From positions 17,206 through 81,205 of the forward strand of contig JBPOHK010000025.1 of the NCBI GenBank assembly GCA_052035645.1: DNA of 64,000 bases, in the 5' to 3' direction. Both the position numbers and the translations under genes were made by a program. Below the pieces are notes generated by a model that saw only the letters and a list, made by a program, of their open reading frames with translations, was not told the DNA's origin and searched no databases. Positions 1-9,645 of the stretch are shown one piece after another. The stretch comes from RPQJ01 sp052035645 (GTDB taxonomy: Bacteria; Pseudomonadota; Gammaproteobacteria; Steroidobacterales; Steroidobacteraceae). How positions within the stretch are numbered: the stretch's first letter is position 1; every line of letters begins with the position of its first letter.

Positions 1-1
1 G

Positions 2-661
<660 letters not shown>

Positions 662-668
662 GGCGCGC

Positions 669-1766
669 ATGGCACGCATCGACGCATTCCTGAAGCTCGG
701 CGCCTCGCAGGGCTGCTCGGACGTGCACCTCGCGGTGGGCGTGCCGCCGATGCTGCGCATGAACGGCGACCTGCTGCCGATCAAGTTCCGCAACCTCGCC
801 GACGCCGAGCTCGAGAGCTACGTCAACGAGATCCTGAAGCCCGCGCACCAGGAACAGTTCCGCAAGGGCCACGACATCGACTTCTCGTACGTGTCTGAGG
901 ACGGTGCGCGCTTCCGCGTCAACGTGTTCCACAAGGACACGGGCGTCGGCGCGGTGTTCCGCGCGATCCCCTCGGACGTGCCCTCGATCGACTCGCTCAA
1001 CCTGCCGCCGATCGTCAAGAAGTTCTGCGACTACCACCAGGGCATGGTGCTGGTGACGGGCTCGACCGGCACCGGCAAGTCGACCACCCTCGCGGCGATG
1101 ATCGACATGCTCAACCGCACGCGCAAGCTGAACATCATCAGCCTCGAGGACCCCATCGAGTTCGTCCACCACAGCAAGCAGGCGCAGGTGATCCAGCGCG
1201 AGCTGCACACGCACCTGCCGTCCTTCGCCGAGGGCGTGCGCGCCTCGCTGCGCGAGGACCCGGACGTGATCCTGGTCGGCGAACTGCGCGACGCGGACAC
1301 CGTGCGCTGGGCGATGACCGCCGCGGAGACCGGCCACCTCGTGCTCGGCACGCTGCACACGACCAGCGCCGTGAAGACCATCGACCGTCTGGTCGATGCG
1401 CTGCCCGCCGAGGAACGCGAGCAGACCAAGAGCTTCATCTCGCAGAGCCTGCTCGGGGTCGTGACCCAGGTGCTGGTGCGCACGCCCGACCTGCGCGGCC
1501 GCCGCGCGATCTGCGAGGTCATGGTCATGAACCGCGCGATCGGCAAGCTGGTGATGACCGACCAGACCCACATGGTTCCCTCGCAGGTGCAGACCGGCAA
1601 GGAGCTCGGCATGCAGACCATGGACCAGGCGCTGCTCGCGGCCGTGCAGGCGCGCGAGATCGACCCGGAGGACGCCTACATCTACGCGGTGGACAAGCGT
1701 CCCTTCACCCGCTACATCGCCGACGGCACGGCCGTGCTGAAGGCGGACATCATGCAGGGCAGCTGA
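669..1766 (+). CDS. pilT: PilT-family type IV pilus retraction ATPase
   Basis: This is a hexameric cytoplasmic motor that depolymerises the pilus for twitching. The 365-residue protein has the PAS-like N-terminal domain followed by the secretion ATPase core. Walker A is GSTGTGKST at about residues 131-139, the Asp box surrounds LEDPIEF, Walker B is VILVGELRD at about 200-208, and the His box is TGHLVLGTLHTTSA. The retraction-type TLHTTSA sequence favours PilT/PilU over the extension motor PilB. A second paralogue follows after 1 nt, like the usual pilT-pilU pair, but here both sit behind a protein kinase. Which paralogue is PilT proper is uncertain. Confidence 0.85.
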   Translation: MARIDAFLKLGASQGCSDVHLAVGVPPMLRMNGDLLPIKFRNLADAELESYVNEILKPAHQEQFRKGHDIDFSYVSEDGARFRVNVFHKDTGVGAVFRAIPSDVPSIDSLNLPPIVKKFCDYHQGMVLVTGSTGTGKSTTLAAMIDMLNRTRKLNIISLEDPIEFVHHSKQAQVIQRELHTHLPSFAEGVRASLREDPDVILVGELRDADTVRWAMTAAETGHLVLGTLHTTSAVKTIDRLVDALPAEEREQTKSFISQSLLGVVTQVLVRTPDLRGRRAICEVMVMNRAIGKLVMTDQTHMVPSQVQTGKELGMQTMDQALLAAVQAREIDPEDAYIYAVDKRPFTRYIADGTAVLKADIMQGS

Positions 1767-1767
1767 C

Positions 1768-2877
1768 GTGGCCACCGACAGCACGACCGCGACCACGGGC
1801 GAGTCGCCCGCCCCCGCCCGGCGCATCGACGCCTACCTGCGCGAGGTGCTCGCGAGGAACGGCTCCGACCTGCACTTCGTGGCCGGCGACCCGCCGCGCA
1901 TCCGCCTGTACGGCGAGCTGACGGCGCTGCGCGACGAGCGCCTCGCGCCCGACGACGTGAAGTCGATGCTCGAGGAGATCATGACCAAGCGCGCGCTGAA
2001 GTTCCTCGAGGAGAAGGACGGCGCGGACTTCGCCTACATGATCCCCGGCGTCTCGCGCTTCCGCGTCAACGTCTTTCGCCACATCGCCGGCCTCGGCGCG
2101 GTGTTCCGCGCCATCCCCTCCAAGGCGCTCACGCTCGAGCAGCTCAACATGCCCGAGGCCGTGCGCAGCCTGTGCCGGGTGAACAACGGCCTGATCCTCG
2201 TGACCGGCAAGACCGGCTCCGGCAAGTCCACGACCCTCGCGGCGATGCTCGACGACCTCAACGCACGCCTCAAGGGCCACATCCTCACGATCGAGGACCC
2301 GATCGAGTTCGTGCACCCGCGCAAGAACTGCCTGGTGAGCCAGCGCGAGGTCGGCGTGCACAGCCCGGGCTTCGCCGAGGCGCTGTATTCGGCCCTGCGC
2401 GAGGACCCGGACGTGGTGCTGGTCGGCGAGTTGCGCGACCTCGAGACCATGAGCATCGCGGTCACGGCGGCCGAGATGGGCATCCTCGTGATGGGCACGC
2501 TGCACACCAACGGCGCGGCGGCGACCGTCGACCGCATCGTCAACGCCTTCCCGGCGGACAAGCAGAGCCACGTGCGCACGATGCTCTCGACCTCGCTGCG
2601 CGGGGTGATCTCGCAGCAGCTGATCCAGCGCACCGACAAGCGCGGCCGCGTCGCCGCACTCGAGATCCTGATCAACATCCCGGCGGTGGCCAACATGATC
2701 CGCCAGGGCAAGCTCGACCAGCTCGAGAACGCCATGCAGAGCGGCGCCGCCCACGGCATGCGGACCATGGACTCGGCGATCCAGGAACTGCTCGAAAAGG
2801 GCGTGATCACCGGCCGCTCGGCCTACGAGAAGTCCATCAACAAGCAGCGGTTCGAGCACCTGAGGGCGGTGGGCTGA
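1768..2877 (+). CDS. Second PilT/PilU-family ATPase
   Basis: The 369-residue protein is a paralogue of the preceding gene. It starts with GTG one base after that gene's stop. Walker A is GKTGSGKST at about residues 147-155, Walker B is VVLVGELRD at about 217-225, and the His box contains GTLHTNGAA. A short Ala/Thr/Pro-rich extension precedes the usual PilT start. By position it is the likely PilU-type accessory retraction ATPase, but PilU usually has a longer C-terminal tail, so it could be a second PilT. It is translationally linked to the upstream gene and probably in the same operon as the kinase. Confidence 0.82.
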   Translation: MATDSTTATTGESPAPARRIDAYLREVLARNGSDLHFVAGDPPRIRLYGELTALRDERLAPDDVKSMLEEIMTKRALKFLEEKDGADFAYMIPGVSRFRVNVFRHIAGLGAVFRAIPSKALTLEQLNMPEAVRSLCRVNNGLILVTGKTGSGKSTTLAAMLDDLNARLKGHILTIEDPIEFVHPRKNCLVSQREVGVHSPGFAEALYSALREDPDVVLVGELRDLETMSIAVTAAEMGILVMGTLHTNGAAATVDRIVNAFPADKQSHVRTMLSTSLRGVISQQLIQRTDKRGRVAALEILINIPAVANMIRQGKLDQLENAMQSGAAHGMRTMDSAIQELLEKGVITGRSAYEKSINKQRFEHLRAVG

Positions 2878-2956
2878 CCCCCGCCCGCCCCGGCCGGGCC
2901 GGCCGGGGGCGCGCATGGCATAATTGCGGGCCTTTCTCGCCCGTTCCCCGCGAGCC

Positions 2957-5047
2957 ATGACCGCACCGAAGCCCCGCACCCTCCTCGTCACCAGCGCCCT
3001 GCCCTACGCCAACGGGGCCCCGCACCTCGGCCACATCGTCGAGTACGTGCAGACCGACATCTGGGTCCGCTTCCAGCGGATGCGCGGCCACGACTGCTTG
3101 TTCATCTGGGCGAGCGACGCGCACGGCACGCCGATCATGCTCAAGGCGCGCCAGGAGGGCATCGCGCCCGAGCAGCTGATCGAGCGCGTCGCCGCGGAGC
3201 AGCGCCGCGACTTCGGCGAGTTCGACATCTCCTACGACAATTTCCACACCACGCACTCCGACGAGAACCGCGAGGTCACCTACGCGATCTACGAGCGCCT
3301 GAAGGCGGGTGGCCACATCCGCCGCGAGTCCATCGTGCAGGCCTACGACGAGCAGGCGAAGATGTTCCTGCCCGACCGCTACGTGCGCGGCACCTGCCCG
3401 AAGTGCGGGGCGCTCGACCAGTACGGCGACAGCTGCGAGGTCTGCGGCGCGACGTACACGCCGGCGGACCTCCTGAACGCGGTATCGGTGGTGAGCGGCA
3501 CGGCACCCGTGCAGCGCGAGTCCGAACACCTGTTCTTCCGCCTGGGGGACTTCGAGAAGTTCCTGCGCGAGTGGACGGGCGGCGGCCGGCTGCAGCCCGC
3601 GGTCGAGTCGAAGCTCGAGGAGTGGTTCGGTGCCGGCCTGCGGGACTGGGACATCTCGCGCGACGCGCCGTACTTCGGCTTCGAGATCCCGGGCGAGAAG
3701 GACAAGTACTTCTACGTCTGGCTCGACGCCCCGATCGGCTACCTGGGCAGCCTGCTGCACTACTGCCGCCGCACGGGCCGCGACTTCGACCGCTACTGGA
3801 AGCCCGACAGCGACGCCGAGGTGTACCACTTCATCGGCAAGGACATCGTGTACTTCCACACGCTGTTCTGGCCGGCCGTACTGACGGGCGCCGGCTATCG
3901 GCCGCCCACGGCCGTGTTCGCGCACGGCTTCCTGACCGTCAACGGCGCCAAGATGTCCAAGTCGCGCGGCACGCTGATCTCGGCGCGCGCCTGGCTCGAC
4001 CACCTGCCGGCCGAGTACCTGCGCTACTACTTCGCCTCGCGCCTCGGCAGCGGCGTCGAGGACCTCGACCTCAACCTCGACGACTTCACGGCCAAGGTCA
4101 ATTCGGACATCGTCGGCAAGCTCGTCAACATCGCGAGCCGTTGCGCGGGGTTCATCGCCCGCGGCCACGGCGGCCGCCTCGCCGACCAGCTGCCCGAACC
4201 GGCCCTGCAGCAGGAATTCGTCGCCGCCGGCGAGCGCGTCGCCGCGCTCTACGAGGAGCGCGACCTCGCGGGCGCCGTGCGCGAGATCATGGCGCTCACC
4301 GGCAAGGCCAACTTCTACATCGACCAGCGCAAGCCCTGGCTGATGGCCAAGGACGCCGCGCGCGCTGCCGAGGTCCAGGGCGTCTGCACGCAGGGCCTCA
4401 ACCTGTTCCGCGTGCTCGCCACGTACCTGAAGCCGGTGATGCCGAAGCTCGCCGCCGGCGCCGAGAAATTCCTCGGGCTGCCCCCGCAGGCCTGGGCCGA
4501 TGCGGCGCACCCGCAGCTCGGCGCGACGATCCATGCCTACGAGCCGCTCGCGACGCGCGTGGACCCGGCCGCGGTGAAGGCGCTGCTCGCCGCGTCGTCC
4601 GAGAGCCTCAAGCCGTCGGGCGCGCCGCAGGCGGCGCAGGCCGCCCCTGCCTCGGCGACGACCGAGAAGCCCACCAAGGCCAGGGCTGCAGCGGTGCCTG
4701 CGGACGCGGCGCCGCCCGCGACGATCTCCATCGACGAATTCGCCAGGGTCGACCTGCGCATCGCGCGCGTCGAGTCCGCGGAACTCGTCGAGGGCGCGGA
4801 CAAGCTCCTGAAACTGGGCGTCGATCTCGGCGAGGGCGGCAGGCGCACGATCTTCGCGGGCATCCGCTCCGCGTACGAGCCGGCGAGCCTGGTGGGACGC
4901 TACGTCGTGGTGGTGGCCAACCTGGCGCCGCGCAAGATGCGCTTCGGCACGTCCGAAGGCATGGTGCTGGCCGCCGGACCGGGCGGGAAGGACATCTTCG
5001 TCGTCTCGCCGGACGCCGGCGCCGTCGCCGGCATGCAGGTGAAGTAG
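2957..5047 (+). CDS. metG: Methionyl-tRNA synthetase
   Basis: It charges tRNA(Met) with methionine in the cytoplasm. The 696-residue class Ia synthetase has the HIGH-type motif in YANGAPHLGHI near the N terminus, a zinc knuckle with paired Cys (CPKC...CEVC), the KMSKS loop, and a C-terminal EMAP/Trbp111-type tRNA-binding domain after an Ala/Pro-rich linker. This is the dimeric MetG layout of E. coli. ATG at 2957 is chosen because it gives the standard start just before TLLVTSALPYANG; an in-frame TTG at 2924 is less likely. A cataat box lies about 35 bp upstream. rnfA-like follows 17 nt downstream. Confidence 0.97.
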   Translation: MTAPKPRTLLVTSALPYANGAPHLGHIVEYVQTDIWVRFQRMRGHDCLFIWASDAHGTPIMLKARQEGIAPEQLIERVAAEQRRDFGEFDISYDNFHTTHSDENREVTYAIYERLKAGGHIRRESIVQAYDEQAKMFLPDRYVRGTCPKCGALDQYGDSCEVCGATYTPADLLNAVSVVSGTAPVQRESEHLFFRLGDFEKFLREWTGGGRLQPAVESKLEEWFGAGLRDWDISRDAPYFGFEIPGEKDKYFYVWLDAPIGYLGSLLHYCRRTGRDFDRYWKPDSDAEVYHFIGKDIVYFHTLFWPAVLTGAGYRPPTAVFAHGFLTVNGAKMSKSRGTLISARAWLDHLPAEYLRYYFASRLGSGVEDLDLNLDDFTAKVNSDIVGKLVNIASRCAGFIARGHGGRLADQLPEPALQQEFVAAGERVAALYEERDLAGAVREIMALTGKANFYIDQRKPWLMAKDAARAAEVQGVCTQGLNLFRVLATYLKPVMPKLAAGAEKFLGLPPQAWADAAHPQLGATIHAYEPLATRVDPAAVKALLAASSESLKPSGAPQAAQAAPASATTEKPTKARAAAVPADAAPPATISIDEFARVDLRIARVESAELVEGADKLLKLGVDLGEGGRRTIFAGIRSAYEPASLVGRYVVVVANLAPRKMRFGTSEGMVLAAGPGGKDIFVVSPDAGAVAGMQVK

Positions 5048-5064
5048 CCGCAGCGGGAGGGGCC

Positions 5065-5640
5065 ATGGTGGAGCTGCTGCTCCTCGCGGTCGCCGCGAGC
5101 CTCGCCAACCAGTGCGCGTTCCTCGGCCAGTTCGGCCCACGGCTCACCGTGCCTGCGCGGCACCGCGTCGCCGCGGCCTCGGCACTCGGCATCACGGCAT
5201 TGTGCACACTGCCCCTGTCCGCAGCCACGACCCGCGCCATCGCCGCCGCGCTGGAGGCCACATCGACGCCCCTCGCGACCCTGCTGCTGGCGGTGTTGAC
5301 GGCGAGCCTGGCGGCCGCGTCGGTCGCACTGATCGCACCGCGCCTGCCCTCGCTGCGCGAGGCCTCGGTCGAACTCGCGGGGCCCGTCGTCGCGAGCCAC
5401 CTGATGATCGCGCTCGCCTGCCTTCGCCCGGACCAATGTGCGTCGGTCGCGGATGCGCTGGGCCGTGGTGCCATCGCTGCAGCGGCCTTCGCCATCGTGC
5501 AAGTGCCGTTCACGTCGTTCGCGGAGCGGCTCGCCGGGGGTGATGCGCCCGCTTCCCTGCGCGGCGTGCCGGCGCTGGTGACGGCAACCGGGCTGCTGAT
5601 GCTCGGCATCGCCGGGCTCGACGGGATCGTGGCGCCATGA
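5065..5640 (+). CDS. rnfA: RnfA-like membrane subunit, divergent
   Basis: This is a 191-residue polytopic membrane protein with about six hydrophobic segments, the length expected of RnfA (about 193). By position (before rnfB) it should be the RnfA core subunit of an Rnf/Nqr-type electron-transfer complex. It is strongly divergent. Where the family has an FLG.CPF.G-type motif with a [2Fe-2S]-ligating Cys, this protein reads FLGQFGPRL. The second-half TNC motif appears as ASHL. Both expected ligands therefore seem absent by eye. The gene overlaps rnfB by ATGA. The assignment rests on position, length and topology more than on residue identity. Confidence 0.7.
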   Translation: MVELLLLAVAASLANQCAFLGQFGPRLTVPARHRVAAASALGITALCTLPLSAATTRAIAAALEATSTPLATLLLAVLTASLAAASVALIAPRLPSLREASVELAGPVVASHLMIALACLRPDQCASVADALGRGAIAAAAFAIVQVPFTSFAERLAGGDAPASLRGVPALVTATGLLMLGIAGLDGIVAP

Positions 5641-6212
5641 ACACCTCCTCGTCCGTGCAGCCGCTCGCGGAGAGCATCGACGCGTTGCTGCCACAGACGC
5701 AATGCGGCCGCTGCACGTATGCCGGCTGCCGGCCTTACGCGGCCGCCATCGCCGCGGGCGAGGCGGACATCAATCGCTGCCCGCCGGGCGGCGAGCGAAC
5801 CATCCGCGCACTGGCCGCCCTGCTCGACCGCCCGGTGCGGCCGCTGGCACCCGAGGTCGGCCCGGAAACCCCGCCTCAGGTGGCCTGGATCGACGAGGCG
5901 CGCTGCATCGGCTGCGCGCGCTGCATCGCCCCGTGCCCGGTGGACGCGATCGTCGGCGCGCAGAAGCTGGCGCACACGGTGATCGCGGACCATTGCACCG
6001 GCTGCGAGCTGTGCCTGCCGCCGTGTCCGGTGGATTGCATCGAGTTTCGCCCGGCGGCCGAGGTGAACGACGACCTCGCGCGCCGGGAGCGTGCCGACCT
6101 CGCGCGGGGGCGTTACGAACGTCACCAGGCCCGGCTCGCCGCCGAGGCCGAGGCGGAACGCATCGCTTTCGAGACGGCCCGTCGACGGGCGCGCGGCGAG
6201 GATCCGCCATGA
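5637..6212 (+). CDS. rnfB: RnfB/RsxB-type iron-sulfur electron transfer subunit
   Basis: The 191-residue protein carries the RnfB Fe-S domain with Cys at about 23, 26, 31 and 48 (CGRCTYAGC...RCPPGG). Two ferredoxin-type [4Fe-4S] motifs follow: CIGCARCIAPC at 90-100 and CTGCELCLPPC at 120-130. There is no N-terminal membrane helix, as in short RsxB proteins. It would pass electrons to the flavin-bearing membrane subunits. All cluster ligands look intact, in contrast with the degenerate RnfA and RnfE partners. It overlaps both neighbours by ATGA, with no space for rnfC between rnfB and rnfD. Confidence 0.9.
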   Translation: MNTSSSVQPLAESIDALLPQTQCGRCTYAGCRPYAAAIAAGEADINRCPPGGERTIRALAALLDRPVRPLAPEVGPETPPQVAWIDEARCIGCARCIAPCPVDAIVGAQKLAHTVIADHCTGCELCLPPCPVDCIEFRPAAEVNDDLARRERADLARGRYERHQARLAAEAEAERIAFETARRRARGEDPP

Positions 6213-7198
6213 CGCGCGTGACGACGCGGCTGATGCTGGCCCTGCTGCCGGTGGTCGTCGCGCACGTGGCGCTCTTTGGCCCGGGCCTGCTGCTGCAACT
6301 GGCCGTCGCCTGCCCGGTGGCACTGGCCTGCGACGCACTCGCGCCGCGCCTGCCCACCCGCGACGACCGCACGGACGGACCCGAGGGCAGCGTGCTCGTC
6401 ACGGCCCTCCTCCTGTCCCTCTGCGTCACACCCCTGCTGCCCTGGTGGCTGACCCTGGCCGGCAGCGCGCTCGCCGTGCTGCTCGGCAAGCATGCGTTCG
6501 GCGGGCTCGACCGCACTCCGTTCAATGCCGCGATGGTCGGGTATGCCGGCCTGCTGCTCGCGTTCCCCGCCGAGATGCTGCGCTGGCCGCTGCCGCTGGT
6601 CTCGGACACGCACACCTGGACCGATCTCGCAGCGCTGGAGTGGCGGGTGTTCGCGGGCGGCGCCGCCGCACTGCAACCCCCGTGGGACGCCTACACCGGA
6701 GCGACGGCGCTCGATGCCCTGCGCACCGGTCTCGAGCAGCGCTACACGATGCAGGAAGTGCTGGCACAACCGGCGTTCGGCGCTTTCGGGGGCGCGGGCT
6801 TCCAGTGGATCAACCTCGCCGCCGCCGCGGGCGGCATTTTCCTGCTCGCGCGCGGCGTCGTGCGCTGGCACGTCCCGGTCGCCGTTCTCGCCGGAATACT
6901 GTTGCCGGCCTGGGTGGCGCATGGCCTCGATCCCGGCGCGTACGCCGGCCCGCTGTTCCACGCGTTCGCAGGCGCGACGATGCTGGGCGCCTTCTTCATC
7001 GCCACGAATCCGGCAACCGCGCCGGCGAGCGATCGTGGCCGTCTCGTCTACGGATTCGGCATCGGGTTCGTGGCCTGGATGGTGCGGAGCTTCGGAACCT
7101 ACCCCGACGGCGTCGCGTTCGCGGTGCTGCTGATGAATTTCGCCGCGCCCCTCATCGACGCGCTGACCTCGCCGAGGCTCCATGGGCACCCAGGCTGA
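6209..7198 (+). CDS. rnfD: RnfD-like flavin-carrying membrane subunit
   Basis: This is a 329-residue integral membrane protein with about ten hydrophobic stretches. It contains KHAFGGLDRTPFNAAMVGYA, typical of the NqrB/RnfD family, and a TGAT motif at about residues 163-166. Thr166 is the expected phosphoester attachment site of covalent FMN. With RnfG it forms the trans-membrane flavin path. It starts with ATG overlapping the rnfB stop and overlaps rnfG by 17 nt, so the five rnf genes are translated as one tightly coupled block. Confidence 0.85.
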   Translation: MTRVTTRLMLALLPVVVAHVALFGPGLLLQLAVACPVALACDALAPRLPTRDDRTDGPEGSVLVTALLLSLCVTPLLPWWLTLAGSALAVLLGKHAFGGLDRTPFNAAMVGYAGLLLAFPAEMLRWPLPLVSDTHTWTDLAALEWRVFAGGAAALQPPWDAYTGATALDALRTGLEQRYTMQEVLAQPAFGAFGGAGFQWINLAAAAGGIFLLARGVVRWHVPVAVLAGILLPAWVAHGLDPGAYAGPLFHAFAGATMLGAFFIATNPATAPASDRGRLVYGFGIGFVAWMVRSFGTYPDGVAFAVLLMNFAAPLIDALTSPRLHGHPG

Positions 7199-7844
7199 CG
7201 AGCCGCAAGGCGGCACAGGCCGTCGGGCCGCATGGGCCGCCGCGACGCTGGCAGGCGCGACCCTGGCCGCCGGCGCGCTGGTGATGCTCGTCGACGGTCT
7301 CGTCCGCCCGACCATCGAGGCACGCGAGCGGGCGCGCCAGGCCGAGGCTTTCGAATCGCTGCTCGCCGGCGTCCCGCACGACAACGACGTCCTGGCCGAC
7401 GTGACCTGGGTGCGCGATCCGGAACTGCTCGGCACCACCGAACCGGTGCCGGTGCATCGCGTGCGACGCGCCGGCCGCCCCGTGGCGCTGGTCATCGAGC
7501 CCGTGGCTCCCGACGGTTACGTAGGCGCCATTGCCCTGCGAATCGCGGTCGATGTCGACGGCCGCATCCTCGGCACGCGGGTGCTGCGGCACCACGAGAC
7601 CCCGGGCCTGGGCGGGCTGATCGATCTTGCGTCATCGCACTGGATGGACGGATTCACCGGCCGTTCACTCGGTTCCCCGACGTCCGATCGCTGGCAGGTC
7701 CGCAAGGACGGCGGCGACTTCGACCAGTTCACCGGCGCCACGGTGACGCCCCGCGCGGTCGTGCGCGCGATCGCTGCGTGCCTGCTGTACGTCGAGCGGC
7801 ATCGCGACGAGTTGTACGCCGCGCCCGCTAGAATGACGCCATGA
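7182..7844 (+). CDS. rnfG: RnfG-like periplasmic FMN-binding subunit
   Basis: The 220-residue protein has one N-terminal membrane anchor (about residues 17-40) and an FMN_bind domain. The conserved HETPGLGG motif (about 138-145) and the flavinylation motif TGAT at 184-187 (DQFTGATVTP) are intact, so Thr187 should carry FMN on the periplasmic side. The start lies inside rnfD and the stop overlaps the rnfE start by ATGA. Regulation is not visible separately from the metG-rnf operon. Confidence 0.88.
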   Translation: MGTQADEPQGGTGRRAAWAAATLAGATLAAGALVMLVDGLVRPTIEARERARQAEAFESLLAGVPHDNDVLADVTWVRDPELLGTTEPVPVHRVRRAGRPVALVIEPVAPDGYVGAIALRIAVDVDGRILGTRVLRHHETPGLGGLIDLASSHWMDGFTGRSLGSPTSDRWQVRKDGGDFDQFTGATVTPRAVVRAIAACLLYVERHRDELYAAPARMTP

Positions 7845-8377
7845 GTAGTGCCACTTCGACCGCCGTGATGCGTGCCGCCGTGGCAACCCTGCCGGCGGCC
7901 GTGCTGTGCGATTCCGTGCCGGTCGCCGTCTGGCTCGCGCTCACGATCGGGCTGGCCTCGGCCGTCGCCGGGCTCGTGCGCTGGACAATGCGGGCACGCC
8001 TGCCGCAGGCCACCGAGATGACCGCGCAGGCCATCCTTGCCGCCGGCATCGCCATCGCCATGAACCTGGCCGGCACAGCCGTCCTGCCGGCCGGCGCGAC
8101 ACAATCGACCCCGGCCCTGCTGGTCGCGGCGGCAAGCGCGTTAATCACGGTCGCCGGCCTGGATCAGGCCGAGTTCTCGCCAGGCCGAGTGCTGGCAGGC
8201 AGCCTCCTCGCGGGGCTGATGGCCCTCGCGTTGTCGGTCGTGGCGGCGATGGCGCACCAGTGGCTGTCTCCGGCTGCACGACCGGCCGCCGTGCTGGTGG
8301 TGGCGGGACTGTTCCTGGCCGTGCTCGGCGCCTGGCGAGGCACGCGCGGGCCGGATCGGGCGGAGACCGTCTCGTGA
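7841..8377 (+). CDS. rnfE: RnfE-like membrane subunit, highly divergent
   Basis: This is a 178-residue hydrophobic protein in the rnfE position, with roughly five to six membrane segments. Canonical RnfE is about 200-230 residues and has two conserved Cys that share a [2Fe-2S] cluster with RnfA. Here one (LCDSVP near residue 22) can be aligned by eye, while the second (TNC in the family) appears as LVAAAS. The identification is therefore positional: it sits between rnfG and nth, the order seen in E. coli rsxGE-nth. It overlaps nth by GTGA. It could alternatively be an unrelated small membrane protein. Confidence 0.6.
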   Translation: MSSATSTAVMRAAVATLPAAVLCDSVPVAVWLALTIGLASAVAGLVRWTMRARLPQATEMTAQAILAAGIAIAMNLAGTAVLPAGATQSTPALLVAAASALITVAGLDQAEFSPGRVLAGSLLAGLMALALSVVAAMAHQWLSPAARPAAVLVVAGLFLAVLGAWRGTRGPDRAETVS

Positions 8378-9057
8378 ACGAACAGCAGCGCATCGAACTG
8401 TTCCGGCGCTTTCGCAAGCTCAATCCGCACCCGAAGACGGAGCTCGAGTACAGGACGCCGTTCGAATTGCTGGTCGCGGTGATCCTCTCAGCGCAGGCGA
8501 CGGACAAGAGCGTCAATCTCGCGACTCGCGAGCTGTACCGCGTCGCCAACACACCGCGCGCGATCCTCGACCTCGGCGTGGACGGCCTCGCGCAGTACGT
8601 GAAGTCGATCGGCCTGTACCAGGGCAAGGCGAAGAACATCGTCGCCACCTGCCGGCTGCTGCTCGACGAGCACGGCGGCGAGGTGCCCGCCTCGCGCGAG
8701 GCGCTCGAGGCGCTGCCGGGCGTGGGGCGCAAGACGGCGAACGTCGTCCTCAACACCGCGTTTGGCCAGCCGACCATGGCGGTGGACACGCACATTTTCC
8801 GCGTCGCCAATCGCCTCGGGCTGGCGCCCGGCAAGACGGTGCGCGAGGTCGAGGACCGGCTGATGAAACGCGTCCCGGCGGAATTCCTGCAGGACGCGCA
8901 TCACTGGCTGATCCTGCACGGGCGCTACGTGTGCAAGGCGCGCAAGCCGGACTGCCCGACCTGCCCGGTCGCGGACCTCTGCAAGTTCAAGGACAAGACC
9001 CCGGCCGAGCCGGCCAAGCCGCGCAAGCATCCGATGCAGGGGTCGAAGGGGCGCTGA
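8374..9057 (+). CDS. nth: Endonuclease III (DNA glycosylase/AP lyase)
   Basis: It removes oxidised pyrimidines and cleaves AP sites in base excision repair. The 227-residue protein has the helix-hairpin-helix LPGVGRKTA with catalytic Lys120, Asp138 in VDTHIFRVANRL, and the C-terminal [4Fe-4S] loop with spacing Cys-x6-Cys-x2-Cys-x5-Cys. Residue numbers of the catalytic pair equal those of E. coli Nth. The GTG start at 8374 overlaps the rnfE stop. The rnf-nth linkage is conserved in other proteobacteria and may reflect shared supply or repair of Fe-S clusters. Confidence 0.97.
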   Translation: MNEQQRIELFRRFRKLNPHPKTELEYRTPFELLVAVILSAQATDKSVNLATRELYRVANTPRAILDLGVDGLAQYVKSIGLYQGKAKNIVATCRLLLDEHGGEVPASREALEALPGVGRKTANVVLNTAFGQPTMAVDTHIFRVANRLGLAPGKTVREVEDRLMKRVPAEFLQDAHHWLILHGRYVCKARKPDCPTCPVADLCKFKDKTPAEPAKPRKHPMQGSKGR

Positions 9058-9059
9058 CG

Positions 9060-9488
9060 ATGCCGTTCTTCCACGACCAGGGGCGCGACGGCCTGCGCCG
9101 CATGTACGTCGAGGCGTGGCGCAAGCATCGCGAGTCGCGCCCGCTCGAGCCGCTCGAGGACCAGATCGTGCGGGTGCTGGAGCAGCACCCGGAGTACCAC
9201 CCGGCCGTGACGGACGAGGACGCGGTGGCGCGCGACTTCACGCCCGAAGGCGGCCAGACCAACCCGTTCCTGCACATGGGCCTGCACCTGGCGATCCGCG
9301 AGCAGGTGGCGACGAATCGGCCGGCGGGCATCGCCGAGGTGCACCGGCGGCTCTGCGAACGTTTGGGCGATGCACACGGCGCGGAGCACCGGATGATCGA
9401 GTGCCTGGGCGAGGCGCTGTGGCGCAGCCAGCGATCGGGCCTGCCACCGGACGAGACGGCGTATCTCGAGGCGTTGCGGAGGCTTTGA
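9060..9488 (+). CDS. DUF1841 family protein
   Basis: This is a 142-residue soluble protein of unknown function. The hallmarks of DUF1841 are visible: NPFLHMGLHLAIREQ in the middle and GDAHGAEHRMIECLGEALW near the C terminus, with conserved His and Glu residues. ATG at 9060 lies 2 nt after the nth stop, so it is probably the last gene of the metG-rnf-nth operon. No signal peptide or membrane segment is seen. After its stop the sequence character changes and the accessory region begins. Confidence 0.85.
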   Translation: MPFFHDQGRDGLRRMYVEAWRKHRESRPLEPLEDQIVRVLEQHPEYHPAVTDEDAVARDFTPEGGQTNPFLHMGLHLAIREQVATNRPAGIAEVHRRLCERLGDAHGAEHRMIECLGEALWRSQRSGLPPDETAYLEALRRL

Positions 9489-9559
9489 GAGCGGGTCTGC
9501 GGCCGGCCTACTTAGTCGTCGGGGCGCCAATGCGAATCCCCGGATGGGCATGCCCGGCG

Positions 9560-9575
9560 CGTTTCCGCGGAAACG
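9560..9575. repeat. 16-bp palindrome, left copy
   Basis: CGTTTCCGCGGAAACG is a perfect palindrome found again at 21839-21854. The two copies bracket the metal-resistance region. The flanking bases are partly similar when one copy is reverse-complemented (ACG before and CG.CCGG after). It lies in the 157-nt gene-free gap between the DUF1841 gene and the next gene, in which nothing else was recognised. Confidence 0.8.
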
Positions 9576-9645
9576 TCAACATACGCTGAAGAGTTCGAGC
9601 CTGTGCGGCGGTCGCAGGTCGCCCCGAAGCGGGGGCCCATGCGGC

